This document shows, one piece after another, positions 38,147 to 50,547 of a DNA stretch of 64,000 bases. The notes below the pieces were generated by a model. It made no database searches, had not been told where the DNA came from, and was given only the letters and a program-made list of their open reading frames with translations. This stretch comes from Linepithema humile. Taxonomy: Eukaryota; Arthropoda; Insecta; Hymenoptera; Formicidae. A program made the position numbers and the translations under genes. The stretch is from assembly GCF_040581485.1 (NCBI RefSeq), contig NC_090130.1:14172656-14236655 (forward strand), given 5' to 3'. Within the stretch, counting starts at the first letter, position 1. The number at the start of each line of letters is the position of its first letter.

Positions 38147-38438
38147 CTGCCTCCCGATTGTTATCACTTTAACGTCAAGATTGATTTCGATAACCGTGAT
38201 TTTGACGGACAAATGTTGCTCTCGCTGGACGCCAAGGTCAGAAAACTGCAGTGCAAAGGCTATACCCGATATATTACGGACAATCGCATTGAATCTGCGC
38301 TTAGAACTTTATTGAATTTACTCGTTATACTGATCTGTTCCATTTCCCTGCTATTGTGTTCGCGAGCGATATATAGAGCACAGTTGCTGAAGTTTGAGAC
38401 GATTAACTTCTTTAAGAAAACGTACGGCACGACGCTGA
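38147..38438 (+). CDS. Trpml: TRPML (mucolipin) channel, single exon
   Basis: 292 bp between acceptor GCTCAG (38141-38146) and donor GTACTG (38439). Translation begins LPPDCYHFNVKIDFDNRDF and continues DGQMLLSLDAKVRKLQC, then a membrane segment NLLVILICSISLLLCSRAIY and FETINFF. This is the end of the luminal loop and the second membrane helix of mucolipins (family: LPPDCY-F-N-x-x-IDFDNR; S2 VILxCSxSxLLC). TRPML is a lysosomal cation channel. No preceding or following exon was recognised in the window. The exon starts 31 bases after the DUF4806 stop. Either the DUF4806 gene sits in a Trpml intron or the exon is a captured fragment. No stop before the donor. Confidence 0.85.
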
Positions 38439-39448
38439 GTACTGTACAGTTGTACTTTCAAAACTAAAAAAAAAATATTGTATTGCTTATTTATAACTAT
38501 CTATTATTTGTAAAAAAAAATAAAAAATAAAACGTATTAAATGTATTTAAAAAAAAAAATAAAATTTTTTAAATTAAAATTATACATATATTTATTAAAC
38601 ACAAGCTAACAGTAACACAATATCGATGATACACTATTTCACTTAATAATGTAATTAATATATATATTTATATGTACACTCAACAACAAAAATGCCACAA
38701 CGCATGAATTTATGCATATATATAAATTCTTGTGTTGAGCCATTTCTGTTGTTGAGTGTACATAAATATATATATTAGTTATTAGTTACATTATTAAATG
38801 AAAAAGTATAACATTGATATTGTCTTACTGTTAGCTTGTGTTCATTGAAGATAAAAATCCTGTAAAATTGCCGTTAATGTTATCAAAGTGCTGTCAATCG
38901 AGGATAACAAATTGATGACAACGAGTTGTCGTCATGTTGCTGTCGAATTTTTTATTTGCACATAACATATCGGTGTTAACATGTTGCCATTAATTTGTTG
39001 TTCTTAGAATTAGAAATCATGTGAGTTCAACTCGATAAGCATAATGTTGTCGCACCTTGTCCCTAGCTTTCCAAAATTAGTTGCTGTAACGGTTGTCGAC
39101 AACATGATTGCAAAATCAGAACATTTGGCTATCTGGGTATATGTACATTTTTAAATAACTCTAATAATTTTCAACAGATTTGCATAAAACTTGATATTGT
39201 AAGGTTTTTTGGGCTGCTGAATTCAAATCTGATGTCAAAATTGCAAAATTAAAAATGGCGGATCCAATATAGCGACTATTAATTGTTTAAATAATTATAA
39301 TAATAAACCAATAATTTCTAGCATATTCGTATAGTACTTGGTACACGAAAGCTTTCTTCAAATGTCGAAATAAAGAATTCTTTTTCGCCTCCATCATTAG
39401 CTGGTTAAATATTTTAACGACCCCCCATATTTTAGTTTACACGATCTA
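38439..39448. other. Spacer with palindrome and CCCAG-type end
   Basis: After the exon come AATAAA-type signals in A-rich DNA (38525-38565). 38870-39140 is a worn arm with GTTGTCGACAACAT, ending GGCTATCTGGGTAT, probably another CCCAG-type terminus. AAAAATGGCGGATCC at 39251 is a short dispersed motif. Confidence 0.4.
38594..38845. repeat. Fold-back element, 250 bp
   Basis: Arms of about 100 bp: AACACAAGCTAACAGTAAC and inverse GTTAGCTTGTGTT; the innermost part TGTACACTCAACAACA is also perfectly inverted. Non-coding. Confidence 0.75.
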
Positions 39449-39573
39449 AGGTCTGTTTTTTTTATAGCTGAACTGGCTGCACTAGTTCAGAGTTTATCTT
39501 TCTCCTTCCAATGTGGAGGGAAAAAGATAAACTCTGAACTAGTACAGCCAGTTCAGCTATAAAGAACAGACCT
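39449..39573. mobile_element. AGGTCTG MITE, copy 2
   Basis: Almost identical to 12065-12187, same orientation: GCTGAACTGGCTGCACTAGT in one arm, its inverse in the other. High identity suggests recent movement. Confidence 0.85.
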
Positions 39574-40118
39574 CATAACTTTTGATTGGAAGATCGTAGT
39601 AAACATTTTCAAAAATCATTGTTCTCGTCTTGGAAAGCTCTTTCAAATAAGTTCCCATTCGTCCTAGTGCCATTTAATTTAATATTTTTCACCCTTATTC
39701 TACCCCCCCCCCCTCCCCCCCCCAGGGCGTGGGGGACGATCCACATCTATTCCGAAAAGTAGCTTTTTCGAAAACTTTGAACCTGTGTTTCACCGTTTTT
39801 CGATATTTTAACTTTTGACTCTTACCACTTTTGACACAAACTCTTCGAAAAAATCTACCACTGAACTGGTTAATAAAGAAAGAAAATAAAGGAAGAGATG
39901 AATAAACAAAGAAATACATTAATTAATTAAGTGGATGAATGTCAGTGAGAGACTAGTTTATCTTGACCTGCGGAAAATAAAATAAGTAACACTAAAAAAA
40001 AAAACAATATTTTTATGTGCCGGTGTATAAATGTATATTATTATATGCAAATAAAATTAACTTACACATAACATATCTGTTGATATAGAATGTGAACAAT
40101 AATATCGCCCACTGGGGG
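39574..40118. other. Unassigned; C-tract
   Basis: A run of C (39703-39723) makes a spurious frame at 39695-39919. Otherwise A/T-rich and featureless. Confidence 0.4.
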
Positions 40119-40200
40119 GTGCGTTCCGATATACACTGTCAGTACTGAAAATCTATAATATATGTAGCGTAAACTATAGATTTGCAGTACTGACAGTGAA
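40119..40200. mobile_element. Tiny palindromic MITE, TACTGTCAGTACTG type
   Basis: About 82 bp, GCGTTCCGATATACACTGTC to GACAGTGAATTTC, palindromic. The same unit, interrupted by nested insertions, is found at 50646-51040. Confidence 0.65.
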
Positions 40201-40599
40201 TTTCAGCAGAGAGAAGACTGAGAGTGGACATGCCCGCATTTTTCGTGTTCTGTGGGCTAGCGCCTCTATGTGCACAAAACGTGCACATTGAACTACGTAG
40301 CCAATGTCCACGAATCCCGTAGGTAATGTCCACGATCTTTTGAGTCTCTTCCGTGCTATGTCCACGACTTTTTGGTTCCGATATGTGCTATATCTACAAA
40401 GTGTCGGTAATGCATACTTGTAAAACATGATTATATATATCAATCAGATTTGAAATATAAATACACACGTATTGTAAATACATGTATTGTAGCATTTATT
40501 TTTGCATTTATAGTTTATTTAGCAAAAGATCAGTTATTTTCAATAACCTGTGTAATTTGAAAATGTACATTTAAATTATTTTAATAAATTACTTCTATA

Positions 40600-40663
<64 letters not shown>

Positions 40664-40905
40664 CGTGTGTAAATAAAATGTTGCATTTTTGTCAATATTT
40701 AAAGAGATGATAAACTCTTATAGATATTTCATACAGTAATGACCAATAACTTATTTTGAATAGTAAAAGCCAGGGTTGGGCGTTTACACGTAAACTATAA
40801 TAGATGCACGAATGCAAGCTAAACAGTAAAAACAATCTTTTCATCTATAATTTGAGAAGACTATAGTTATGAACCGTCACAAGAAAGTGTGCAAATTGTA
40901 ATCTT
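40201..40905. repeat. Left arm of a 10-kb inverted repeat
   Basis: About 700 bp nearly identical, inverted, to 49850-50547. Includes GTGGACATGCCCGCATTTTT, GTGCACAAAACGTGCAC, a (GT)n at 40604-40661 and CCAGGGTTGGGCGTTTACAC, which looks like a hAT-type end. The frame at 40174-40443 (minus) reappears on plus at 50307 simply because of the inversion. Confidence 0.85.
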
Positions 40906-41201
40906 GAATTTTAGAGTACAATTTACGAAAAATTACGATATAATGTAAAATGAACAAAGATATACATTTTTAATTAATAATCTAACACATATAAAGGAAA
41001 GGCTCAAATGATAGCTATTACATAATATAATAGAAGGGCATTGAGAGCCGTCGCGGGATGTTAGTGCGGAATTTTAATTTAAAAAAAAAAAATTAATTTA
41101 TTAGTCTACGTGAGACAGTTAACTTTGTACACCGATTTCTGGTTCGAGATACTTAAAGTGTATGAAAATTTTAGTACATTGTTCTCACATATGGAGAATT
41201 A

Positions 41202-41354
41202 GTATGTACTGATAGGAATTATTAGAAAGAAAGGAAGAGAGAAAAAATATCAGGGCGCGAGTGGCTGGGCCGGGAAGCTTTCCCGGTTTAGCCACTCGCG
41301 CCCTAATATTTTTGCTCTCTTCCTTTCTTTCTAATAATTCCTATCAGTACATAC
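41202..41354. mobile_element. Harbinger-like MITE inside the P transposase
   Basis: 153 bp, perfect ends GTATGTACTGATAGGAATT and inverse, flanked by TTA on both sides (41199-41201, 41355-41357). It ends the readable part of the P-type transposase. Confidence 0.82.
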
Positions 41355-42860
41355 TTAATCAATAGACCATGTTATTTCATAATCGGAATATGATGCTATT
41401 ATTTTTCCATCGCAATACAAATATTTATGTTTTCTTAACAAGCTTGCCAATCTTTTTACCAAATGTGGAAAATCAAATAATGCGTAATATTTTTTTTCAT
41501 TATGTATAAAATATGTCTTATCTGAGTGCACACCAAATTGAGCATAAACGCTTTGATTAGATGGACCTTGATCGCACGTTATAAGTCGTACATCAGCACC
41601 CGTTTTGCTCAATCTATCTAAGCATTCTTTCATTAAAATCACTATTTCTTCCGCTTTCATACATTTTCCTGGGAGAAAATATGCTAGCGGTTGACGCCAT
41701 GGATGAAGCGCATTTATACTATCCACACAAAATACAAATACGCATTTTGTCCTTTCACTTTTCCTTCCTAAAGGCCCAAGATCAACGAGACCTTCTATTT
41801 GATCCAGACTAAATGAGTATTCTTCATATGATTTTATATACATTTCATCCCATTTTAAAGCACAAACTCTTTATTCTACAGGCAACTTTGAAATTTTTTC
41901 CTACAATTTGCGGAATATAACATCACAAAATCCTGGCATTATATTAAATTCTTCGTGCCATCTTCTAATAGTTCGTGCTGCAGGAAAATTGCAACCTACC
42001 TTTCGTAAACGACGCAATGCAGATGCCGAATAAAAAGCTGTTTCAAAAGAATTTTTTCTTTCTCTGTATATGCCGCATGTGGAGTATGGAGTTGTTAATT
42101 AATCATTGCTTTTGCAACGGGATGCAGATTTTGTTCATTAATTAAATTTTGTATTTTCTTTTTGTTATTTTTTTAATTTATTTTTTTCTTAGGTACTTGG
42201 CGACGTTGTAAACGCAATTTTAAACGCTTTATAGTCTGCCGCAAACGAATATTTTCACGTTTTAAACTTTTAATTATCTTTTCTGGATTATATTCTTTTT
42301 CACAATTTTGTCATTAACAGATCACACTTATCAATGTTTTCATATCTTACAGGTTCTAAATGCATCCATTCTGTAATATCTTCCTCTTCTAATAATTTGT
42401 CAAAATTTAATTTTGCTGGAAGATAAGTTTGTTTGAATCGATCTAATAATTGCTTATTTATTTTATCATTATGATCGATATTAAATGATGTTCCTGCAAT
42501 TGCGTTATTATATGTATTTCCTACTTCTTCCATTTCTTTTATTTGATTTTGTTCTTTTTTTGCTCTTTGCATCTCTCCTATTTCCATAGCTGCCTCAGAT
42601 TTTTCTTCTAAATTTATCAAATCATTAAATCAAATTGGCACAGCATCGCGTTTTAATGTTTTCTTGCCTTCTCCCTTAAATGAGTTAGCATTAAATGATC
42701 TGCACACAGACCAGCACGACGAAATGAATTGACAGTCCATTTTTCTAATTTAATATTCCCTAAAATAAAGTAATGAAAAACGATTGACAAATAGTAAATA
42801 TTTTGAAAGTACTTTCAAAACATAATTATTTTATTTTTAAATAATAAATGAGATAATAAT

Positions 42861-44343
42861 TGAGGGCGCGGATCAAAGAACTCGCTCTGCGCTCAAATCG
42901 TGTAAAAGTATTGTCTAAACGTCTCAGAGCATGAAAATTTTGAAAGTCGCAAAATTAATTTTTTTTTAAATATAGACTTGTAGAGAACGACGAGACGGAA
43001 CTTTTTTCTTTTTGCAGTTTTTTGTTTGATGCTTATTTTTAATAATAAAAATAAAAAACTGAAAAATTTTTATCCCCAAATTCAATAAGATTTTAAGATA
43101 TAAATCGTCGTAATTTGGCCAAATTTTATTGAAATTGTTTGAAATTTGGTATACGCATGCAGTATAGTCTAGCGATGCCTACAAAACAATAAAGAAGCTA
43201 AAAATCGCCTATTGTTTAATAATAATTAATTGCAAATTGAGGCCAATCGGTAACCATGTTTTTTTAGTTTCGCCGACAAAAAATATCGAAGGAACTTGAA
43301 ATTTAGAACAACTTCCAGTGATACATTTGTTTCTCACCACTGAAGGAAGATTTCTGGAAATTTTCAGATCGATTCATTGAAAATTTGCGGAAATATGCAT
43401 TTTATAAGAAAACATGCGACGCCAGCAATGATAGCTTCGTGAGCGCTGAGCACCATCAGGCAGCGTACTCGTCGTTCGGTTTTCCAGGACTCGATTTTAT
43501 AATAATTTTTTACAACTTTAACTATTGTTATTTGTTAAATTACTATCGTCCTAAAAACCGCGTCTCTAGAGTGTATGTGAAATATTTCGAAATAATAATA
43601 ATAAAAGTATTTAATTAAGAAACCGTATAAATAATAGTTCATCATTTTGATATTTCGTGGGAAGTGAGCGATTGTTCAAATGTATAACCATTAAAAAATC
43701 ATTATAAAATCGAGTCCTGGAAATCCGAACGGTGAGTACGCTGCCTGATAGTGCTCAGCGCTCACAAAGCTATCATTGCCGGTGTCGCATGTTTTCTTAT
43801 AAAATGCATATTTCCGCAAATTTTCAATGAATCAATCTGAAAATTTCCAGAAATCTTCCTTCAGTAGTGAGGAACAAATGTATCACTGGAAGTTGTTATA
43901 AATTTCAAATTCCCTCGATACTTTTTGTCGGCGAAACTAAAAAAACGTGGTTACCGATTGGCCTCAATTTGCAATTAATTATTATTAAACAATAGGCGAT
44001 TTTCAGCTTCTTTATTTTTTTGTAGACATCGCTAGACTATACTGCATGCGTATACCAAATTTCAAACAATTTTAATAAAATTTGATTAAATTACGACGAT
44101 TTATATCTTAAAATCTTATTGAATTTGGGGGATAAAAATTTTTCAGTTTTTTATTTTTATTATTAAAAATAAGCATCGAACAAAAAAACTGCAAATAGAA
44201 AAAAGTTCCGTCTCGTCGATCTCTACAAGTCTATATTTAAAAAAATTAATGTTGCGACTTTCAAAATTTTTATGCTCTGGGACGTTTGGACAATACTTTT
44301 ACAGGATTTCAAGCGCTGGGCGAATTCTTTGATCCGGGCCGTC
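42861..44343. repeat. 1.5-kb palindrome in the P-gene intron
   Basis: Arms of about 700 bp meet near 43600. Ends: GCGCGGATCAAAGAACTCGC and, inverted, GACGGCCCGGATCAAAGAATT. Strong pairing throughout (CATTTTATAAGAAAACATGC and its inverse). No gene. Confidence 0.82.
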
Positions 44344-44954
44344 AATTCTATCTATCTGTTACGCTCGGTCGACCCGCTGAACTTATTTTTAGCCGAGCGC
44401 GCGTCACACAGGTACAGCGTTTCGTGTGTGCGTGAGATGTGCTTGGGCTCGAAATCCCGCTGATCTTATCCGCACGCGCTTATATTGTACTTTATTTAAC
44501 TATTCTTTAATGTTTTTTTTATAAACTTCTTATATCAAAAAGTTTAATTTTTTGTGAAATCTTTACATATTCAGCAAGCACTAAAATACATATTGATGCG
44601 CGAAAGATGCCGAGATCATCTCTCTATTGCGCAATATATAATTACCAGGAAAATATCAGAATAACAAAAGTCTTAATTTATTTTATCCATAAATTCGTAA
44701 TACGTTCTTTAGTCTATTAAAAATCAAATATGAAATAACTTTGCTCCACAAGATATCAAAACTCGAATTAAGAGTATCATTTTTAAATCATTTTGTAAAG
44801 TAATTTAAGATTGCTACTTTTACTTATACATTCGACAGCAAAATTAAAGTATTACTCATTCTGCTCTCTAAAAATAGGCAAATTTTGAAAGAGTGTAACT
44901 TTGTCAAAAATGATCATAATGAAATATTTCATATTCAAATTTTAAATTTGAAAT

Positions 44955-45410
44955 CTTTACTTTTCAGATTGGTACTTTATTAAACAAGTTATTGATTTTT
45001 TACGAAACTATACGGATACAAATAAAGAATGCAAAATGCGTTAAATTTCAAAATTTTTGTATGAACTTTGCAAAGTTCCATGACATAAATTAAAAATCGC
45101 ACACAAATGCGGTTTATAGCTTTTGAAAGTGTTAATATTGAAGCAAAAATGATTTTTTTTACTTTAACATTGAATAATTTGTTGAAAAAATTGCACAACG
45201 TTCAAACGAATAAATTAAAGGTAAAGATTCACGCTTTCAAATAATGTAAACCGCATTTGTATGCGATTTATAAATCACGCATTGGAACTTCTCAAAGTAA
45301 AAAATTTTAAAATTTAACGCATTTCTATTTATATTTGATGTAGCTTTGTAAAAAATCAATACGTCATTTACTAAAATACCGATCTCAAAAGTAAAGCTTT
45401 CAAGTTGTAA
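44955..45410. repeat. Fold-back repeat in the P-gene intron
   Basis: Arms of about 200 bp around 45185: TACTTTTCAGATTGGTA and AATACCGATCTCAAAAGTA; AAATGCGGTTTATAGC versus its inverse. More diverged than the neighbouring palindrome. Non-coding. Confidence 0.65.
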
Positions 45411-45870
45411 AATGCTTTTCAGAACATTTTATTATGCCTACTTTTGACGAAGTTATAAATTCTCTTGAAATTTGGAAGGCAGAACGGGTGATGCTTTAAT
45501 TTTGCTGTTAAATATGTATACATCAACACATTATCATTGGATATATTTATATCATTTAAAGAAACATTTCTTATTTTTATAAACACGATTTCAAAAATAT
45601 GCAAAAGTATGCTTTTAAAAATTAACTTATAAACAAAACTTACCACTGTTGCGTATCCATAATTTTTGTCTTGCATCTTGCTTTGATGGAAATCTAAATA
45701 AATGTGAACCTGTAGTATATTGTCCGTTACGACAGTTTTTATAAGCACATTTATCATAAATTGTTTCCATTGTCCACTGATTATTTATTATACTTTATTT
45801 AATAAATGTTAAATATGTTTCATAAACTTTTAAAATATAAAACTAAAAAACTATATAAATTAAAGGATAA

Positions 45871-46936
45871 AGTTCCGATTAGCAGAACCCTCCGATTTTT
45901 TTGAAACTACACTATTTTTTGTATTTTTGCACGTTGATTACGAATATGATAATGAAAATCGCCGACAAGGTCATTTCAAGGTCAAAACATTAAAAAACTA
46001 AAAAAATATTACTTTTTTAACATTATTTCAATAAATATTGACGTAACAAACAAATGTTTCAAATAAAAGTTGTAGTTCTTGTAAAAATACATTATTTATG
46101 TTCTATGCATTTTTTGTGTAAAACTGATAATTTTCGAGAAAATTGACGTTAAAGATTAAAAACTTTGGTAAACAGGTAGGCCTTAGCTTGCATGCGCATG
46201 CCGTTCAAGAATGTAGCGGCGTGTGTGCGTATACAATTTATGTATATTTATTAAATCTTTGTCTTCCTAAAAATCTAATGAATCTACAATATACTAAAAA
46301 TACTAGATACTGAAAAGATTAGCAAGACCCCAACGCAAGGTGCGCGCAGAAAGTTTATATGAATTAAATCTTCGCCTTACTAAAAGTATGAGTCTACAAT
46401 ATACTAAAAATATTAAATACTAAAAAGATTAGCAAGACCCCTACGCAAGGTGAAGAGCATATTGTGTTTGAAAGTTATTTTAAACTTCTATAATAGTGCT
46501 ATATAGACTAGCCATGTAATAGGCGGGGGGAGGGGCAGAGCCTCTCCCCCCTGCACCCCCCTCCCCGCCTGCGCCTTCTGCCCCCCCCCCAACCCTCCTT
46601 TTTTCGTCCCCCCGAACCACCCCTACCTGTTTACCAAAGTTTTTAATCTTTAACGTCAATTTTCTCGAAAATTATCAGTTTTACACAAAAAATGCATAGA
46701 ACATAAATAATGTATTTTTACAAGAACTGCAACTTTTATTTGAAACATTTGTTTGTTACGTCAATATTTCTCGAAATAATCTCAAAAAAGTAATATTTTT
46801 TCACTTTTTCTGACTTTGTTTTGACCTTGAAAATGACCTAGTCGGCAATTTTCATTATCATATTCGTAATCAGCGCGCCAAACTACATAAAATAGTGGAG
46901 TTTCAAAAAAATCGGAGGGTTCCGCTAATCGGAACT
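45871..46936. repeat. 1.07-kb fold-back element with C/G-tract centre
   Basis: Ends AGTTCCGATTAGCAGAACC and inverse; arms of about 300 bp. The loop has two tandem copies of a 110-bp unit (AAGATTAGCAAGACCC at 46316 and 46427) and a C-rich run (46540-46620). Confidence 0.75.
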
Positions 46937-47138
46937 CCACCCAAATTAAATAACAATTAAACAGAAATAAAAGAAAATATAAAAACGATATTTTATAAAA
47001 CGATAATATTGCAAAATGAGAAATGTGAAACGAAGCTGCACGATAACACACAGACTTTCCGTTGCACACTGACTATGAGCGTAGCGTATTTATCTCAATT
47101 TTTACCGAGATGCTCGCTGTTTACTTGTTTTGCTAGGA

Positions 47139-47546
47139 CAGTGCTCGGAATTTGTTGAACATTTCAGCCGATTTCCTCGGTATACCCCTTTTTTTGTCTC
47201 CATACCGCGCTTGCTGCAGCCGCTAGGGTCAACGCCGCCGAGCGTTAGGAGCGGCACTATTTAATTATGAGTGGATTCTTCTCCCTATTTATTAAAATTT
47301 TAAAAAATTTATTAAAATTTATTAAAAATAAATTTATTATTAAATTTATTAAGTGAAAATATTTTAATAGATTTCCACGTCACCCATGAGGTACTAATGC
47401 TGACGCGTTTTTTTAAAAGTGGTTTTTCCAGTAGGTCCGCTCCACTGAAGATAGCAGCCTAGCGGCTGCAGCGAGCGCGGTGTGGAGAAGAAAGAAGGCG
47501 TATACCGCGGAAATCGGCAGAAATGTTCAACAAATTCCAAGAACTG
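47139..47546. mobile_element. hAT-type MITE, copy 2
   Basis: 408 bp, ends CAGTGCTCGGAATTTG and CAAATTCCAAGAACTG, flanked by a perfect 8-bp duplication TGCTAGGA (47131-47138, 47547-47554). Same family as 14559-15341. Confidence 0.92.
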
Positions 47547-47608
47547 TGCTAGGAGATTGTTTTATAAAACTATAATCTCTCTCAGGACTCTCAGGTCGAT
47601 GATATATA

Positions 47609-47843
47609 CAGGGTGATTCAGAACAACCCAGGTGTCCTTGCACAGACGTATTCCTGAGTTAATTCTGAGACGATTTTTCCTTTACAAAAATTTTGTCCGC
47701 AGCTTATTTTTCAAGTTATAAAAGAAAAAAGTTATCAAATCACGGGACGAATACAGAAGATAGGCAGGAGCGGCGCAACTCCATTCGACACGGGTGATTA
47801 CGAGACGCACGTTGCGATCAAACACACGTGATGAAACACGCGC

Positions 47844-47915
<72 letters not shown>

Positions 47916-48438
47916 CACTCACTTACCTTTTACAAATTCGACGTCTTTATTCTGTTTGACAGATGAATAATTTTACCGGGGATAAGCAATAAAAATTCAC
48001 ACAGCACTTGACATGCAACAAATCCATACCGAGATTTATAAGACATACATTTTTTTTCGTATCACGTATCGAATTTACTCACGTAAATGAATGATTTATA
48101 AATCGATTCATTACTATTAATCACTGCCGAATAATCATATTTCGCTTACTTTTATTAAGAAAAAAGTACACACTACATGCAATTACGTAATACATGTAAT
48201 TACGCGCGTGTTTCATCACGTGTGTTTGATCGCAACGTGCGTCCCGTAATCACCCGTGTCGAATAAAGTTGCGCCGCTCCTGCTTATCTTCTGTATTCGT
48301 CCCGTGATTTGATAACTTTTTTCTTTTATAACTTGAAAAATAAGTTGCGGACAAAATTTTTGTAAAGGAAAAATCGTCTCAGAATTAACTCAGGAATACG
48401 TCTGTGCAAGGACACCTGGGTTGTTCTGAATCACCCTG
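47609..48438. mobile_element. TA-flanked element with about 245-bp inverted arms
   Basis: Ends CAGGGTGATTCAGAACAACC and inverse, each next to TA (47607-47608, 48439-48440). The arms are nearly perfect; the left arm is followed by a (CA)n-(CT)n microsatellite (47846-47912) that has no equivalent on the right. Probably a mariner-type MITE. Confidence 0.8.
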
Positions 48439-48449
48439 TATATACTGTG

Positions 48450-49545
48450 AGTCACAAAATTATTCGCTCAGTCGAGAATGCAACAAAGATGAATGAAATA
48501 ATGAGACAACAAAGGACTTTTTGAAATTATTTAATTTGGAAATACATAATTTACAGTTTAATATAACAGAATTGTAAAAAAATTTGGAACATTGTGGTTT
48601 ATAATTACAGAAAAACATAACAATTCTTTACAATAACAATTCTTTACACGTTTCCACGTCACAAAATTATTCGCTTATTTTGTAGAAATTATTATTTTAA
48701 TAAAATTTATACTTAGTGGGATACCCTTTTTGTTTTATAGCTTCGGCAAGTTTTTTTGGCATCGATCCTACTATTTTTTTCAAATAATCGCTGTCTATTT
48801 TTTACCATTCCTTTTGTAATCTATTTTGCAACTCAGTTTTGCTTGTAATAGAATGTTTGCGAATTTTTTCCGTAGTACTCTTCGAACTGTTTCGTGGGAA
48901 ACTTCTTTTTTAGAGAAATTTTGAAGAAGTGAGTTTATTTGGGGAGCACTTATCTTCGGATTTTCTTTAACTTTCCTAACTACAAACGCTCTTCTGAGGA
49001 ATTTAATAATTTCTTTCTATCACGGCCTGTTTTATTTTCTATTTGTCCTTCTTCTTCGTATCGTTTAATAACGTATCGCACCGTCAAATAACTTTTACAA
49101 ACAATACTTCCAATTTCTCTTAAAGATTTACTATTTTTTCAATAAAAAATAATTAATTTCCTAACTTCAAGATTTGTTTCTTTGCTTTTTCTGCCCATGA
49201 TAATGAATTATTGAAACGAGAAGTTATAAATGGAAATCGATGCTTACTGAATGCTTTTCTGTTATACTGACTATCTTAAGCAACAATCAGAAACAAATAC
49301 CCATCGAAGTTAGTAGACTGCATTTGTTTTAGTCGGTTCATAGCGTGAGCGAATAATTTTGTGACGTGAAATCGTGTAAAGAATTGTTATGACCTGCTTT
49401 TCTATAATTATAAACCACAATGTTTCAAATGTTTTTTACGATTCTGTTATATTGAACTGTAAATTATGAATTTCCAAATTAAAAAATTTTGAAAGTCCTT
49501 TGTTGTCTCATTATTTCATTCATTTTTGTTGCATATTTTTATTTA
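48450..49545 (-). pseudogene. Tc1-like element, internally deleted
   Basis: The outer arms are inverted (AATGAAATAATGAGACAACA near 48493 and its inverse near 49510), with inner repeats CACAAAATTATTCGCT. Minus-strand coding, 49198 to 48697: ATG gives MGRKSKETNLEVRKLI, then LREIGSIVCKSYLTVRYVIK and a second helix-turn-helix (NSLLQNFSKKEVS-like, in shifted frames). It then jumps to the C-terminal end KLAEAIKQKGYPTKY. The DDE catalytic domain between is missing, so about half the 340 usual residues remain, with several shifts. Confidence 0.78.
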
Positions 49546-49849
49546 TCAATCTTTTATAAATAACATTTTTTAAATAATTTTTGACAATATCTGATTTATA
49601 AAGGATTGGTAAATACACAATTTTTAAAAAGAGCAATTTTTAGGGTAGTCATATTTTAAAAAATAAACAAGTATTCGATCCGACCAATATAGTTTCAAGT
49701 TTTATGACACGGTTTTTTTCAATTGATATAAAATATTTGTTTTAGAAAAAATTAAAGTCTTCCAGAACAAGCGCACAAAATTTTGTGTATGTGTAGTGTT
49801 AAGAATATAGAATTAGATTTTAAAACTTAATTGTTAAATGAAACTTTGT

Positions 49850-50102
49850 GCGGTGCACACTTGCTTGCGGCAGTTCATGACTATAATCCTCTCAAATTAT
49901 AAATAAAAAGATTATTTTTACTGTCTAGCTTGCATTCGTGTTTAATATGTATTTTTACATCTATTATAGTTTACGTGTAAACGCCCAACCCTGGCTTTTA
50001 CTATTCAAAATAAGTTATTGGTCATTATTGTATGAAATATCTATAAGAGTTTATCATCTCTTTAAATATTGACAAAAATGCAACATTTTATTTACACACG
50101 CG

Positions 50103-50150
<48 letters not shown>

Positions 50151-50547
50151 TATAGAAGTAATTTATTAAAATAATTTAAATGTACATTTTCAAATTACAC
50201 AGGTTATTGAAAATAACTGATCTTTTGCTAAATAAACTGTAAATGCAAAAATAAATGCTACAATACATGTATTTACAATACGTGTGTATTTATATTTCAA
50301 ATCTGATTGATATACATAATCATGTTTTACAAGTATGCATTACCGACACTTTGTAGATATAGCACATATCGGAACCAAAAAGTCGTGGACATAGCACGGA
50401 AGAGACTCAAAAGATTGTGGACATTACCTACGGGATTCGTGGACATTGGCTACGTAGTTCAATGTGCACGTTTTGTGCACATAGAGGCGCTAGCCCACAG
50501 AAACACGAAAAATGCGGGCATGTCCACTCTCAGTCTTCTCTCTGATT
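49850..50547. repeat. Right arm of the 10-kb inverted repeat
   Basis: Inverted copy of 40201-40905, few differences. Its (CA)n (50101-50146) is shorter than the partner (GT)n. Confidence 0.85.

Larger units (their letters stand above)
41355..45770 (-). pseudogene. THAP-P-element transposase, decayed
   Basis: Exon 1 (45770-45644) encodes METIYDKCAYKNCRNG, then SHLFRFPSKQDARQKLWIRN: a THAP zinc finger start (C-x4-C, Phe-Pro, Trp). The donor is GTAAGT. Exon 2 begins at 42759 (acceptor TTATTTTAG), in phase, with KWTVNSFRRAGLCADH and KKTLKRDAVP, completing THAP after one frameshift. A 106-codon acidic stretch follows (42620-42300), then coiled-coil (IKSLKRENIRLRQTIKRLKL). The catalytic RNase-H-like domain follows with stops: LKWDEMYIKSYEEYSF (first Asp), FFVDSINALHPWRQPLAYF-like text, DVRLITCDQGPSNQSVYAQF (second Asp) and FDFPHLVKRLASLLRKHK, as in P element/THAP9. 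The rest is lost at a MITE. At least three stops and two shifts: dead. The 2.9-kb intron holds two fold-backs. Confidence 0.85.

Noticed and set aside
39695..39919. 74-codon frame on minus
   Set aside because: Begins or ends in a C homopolymer tract; nothing recognisable.
40174..40443. 89-codon frame seen also at 50307
   Set aside because: Duplicated only because both lie in the inverted arms; no domain and disrupted in one arm.
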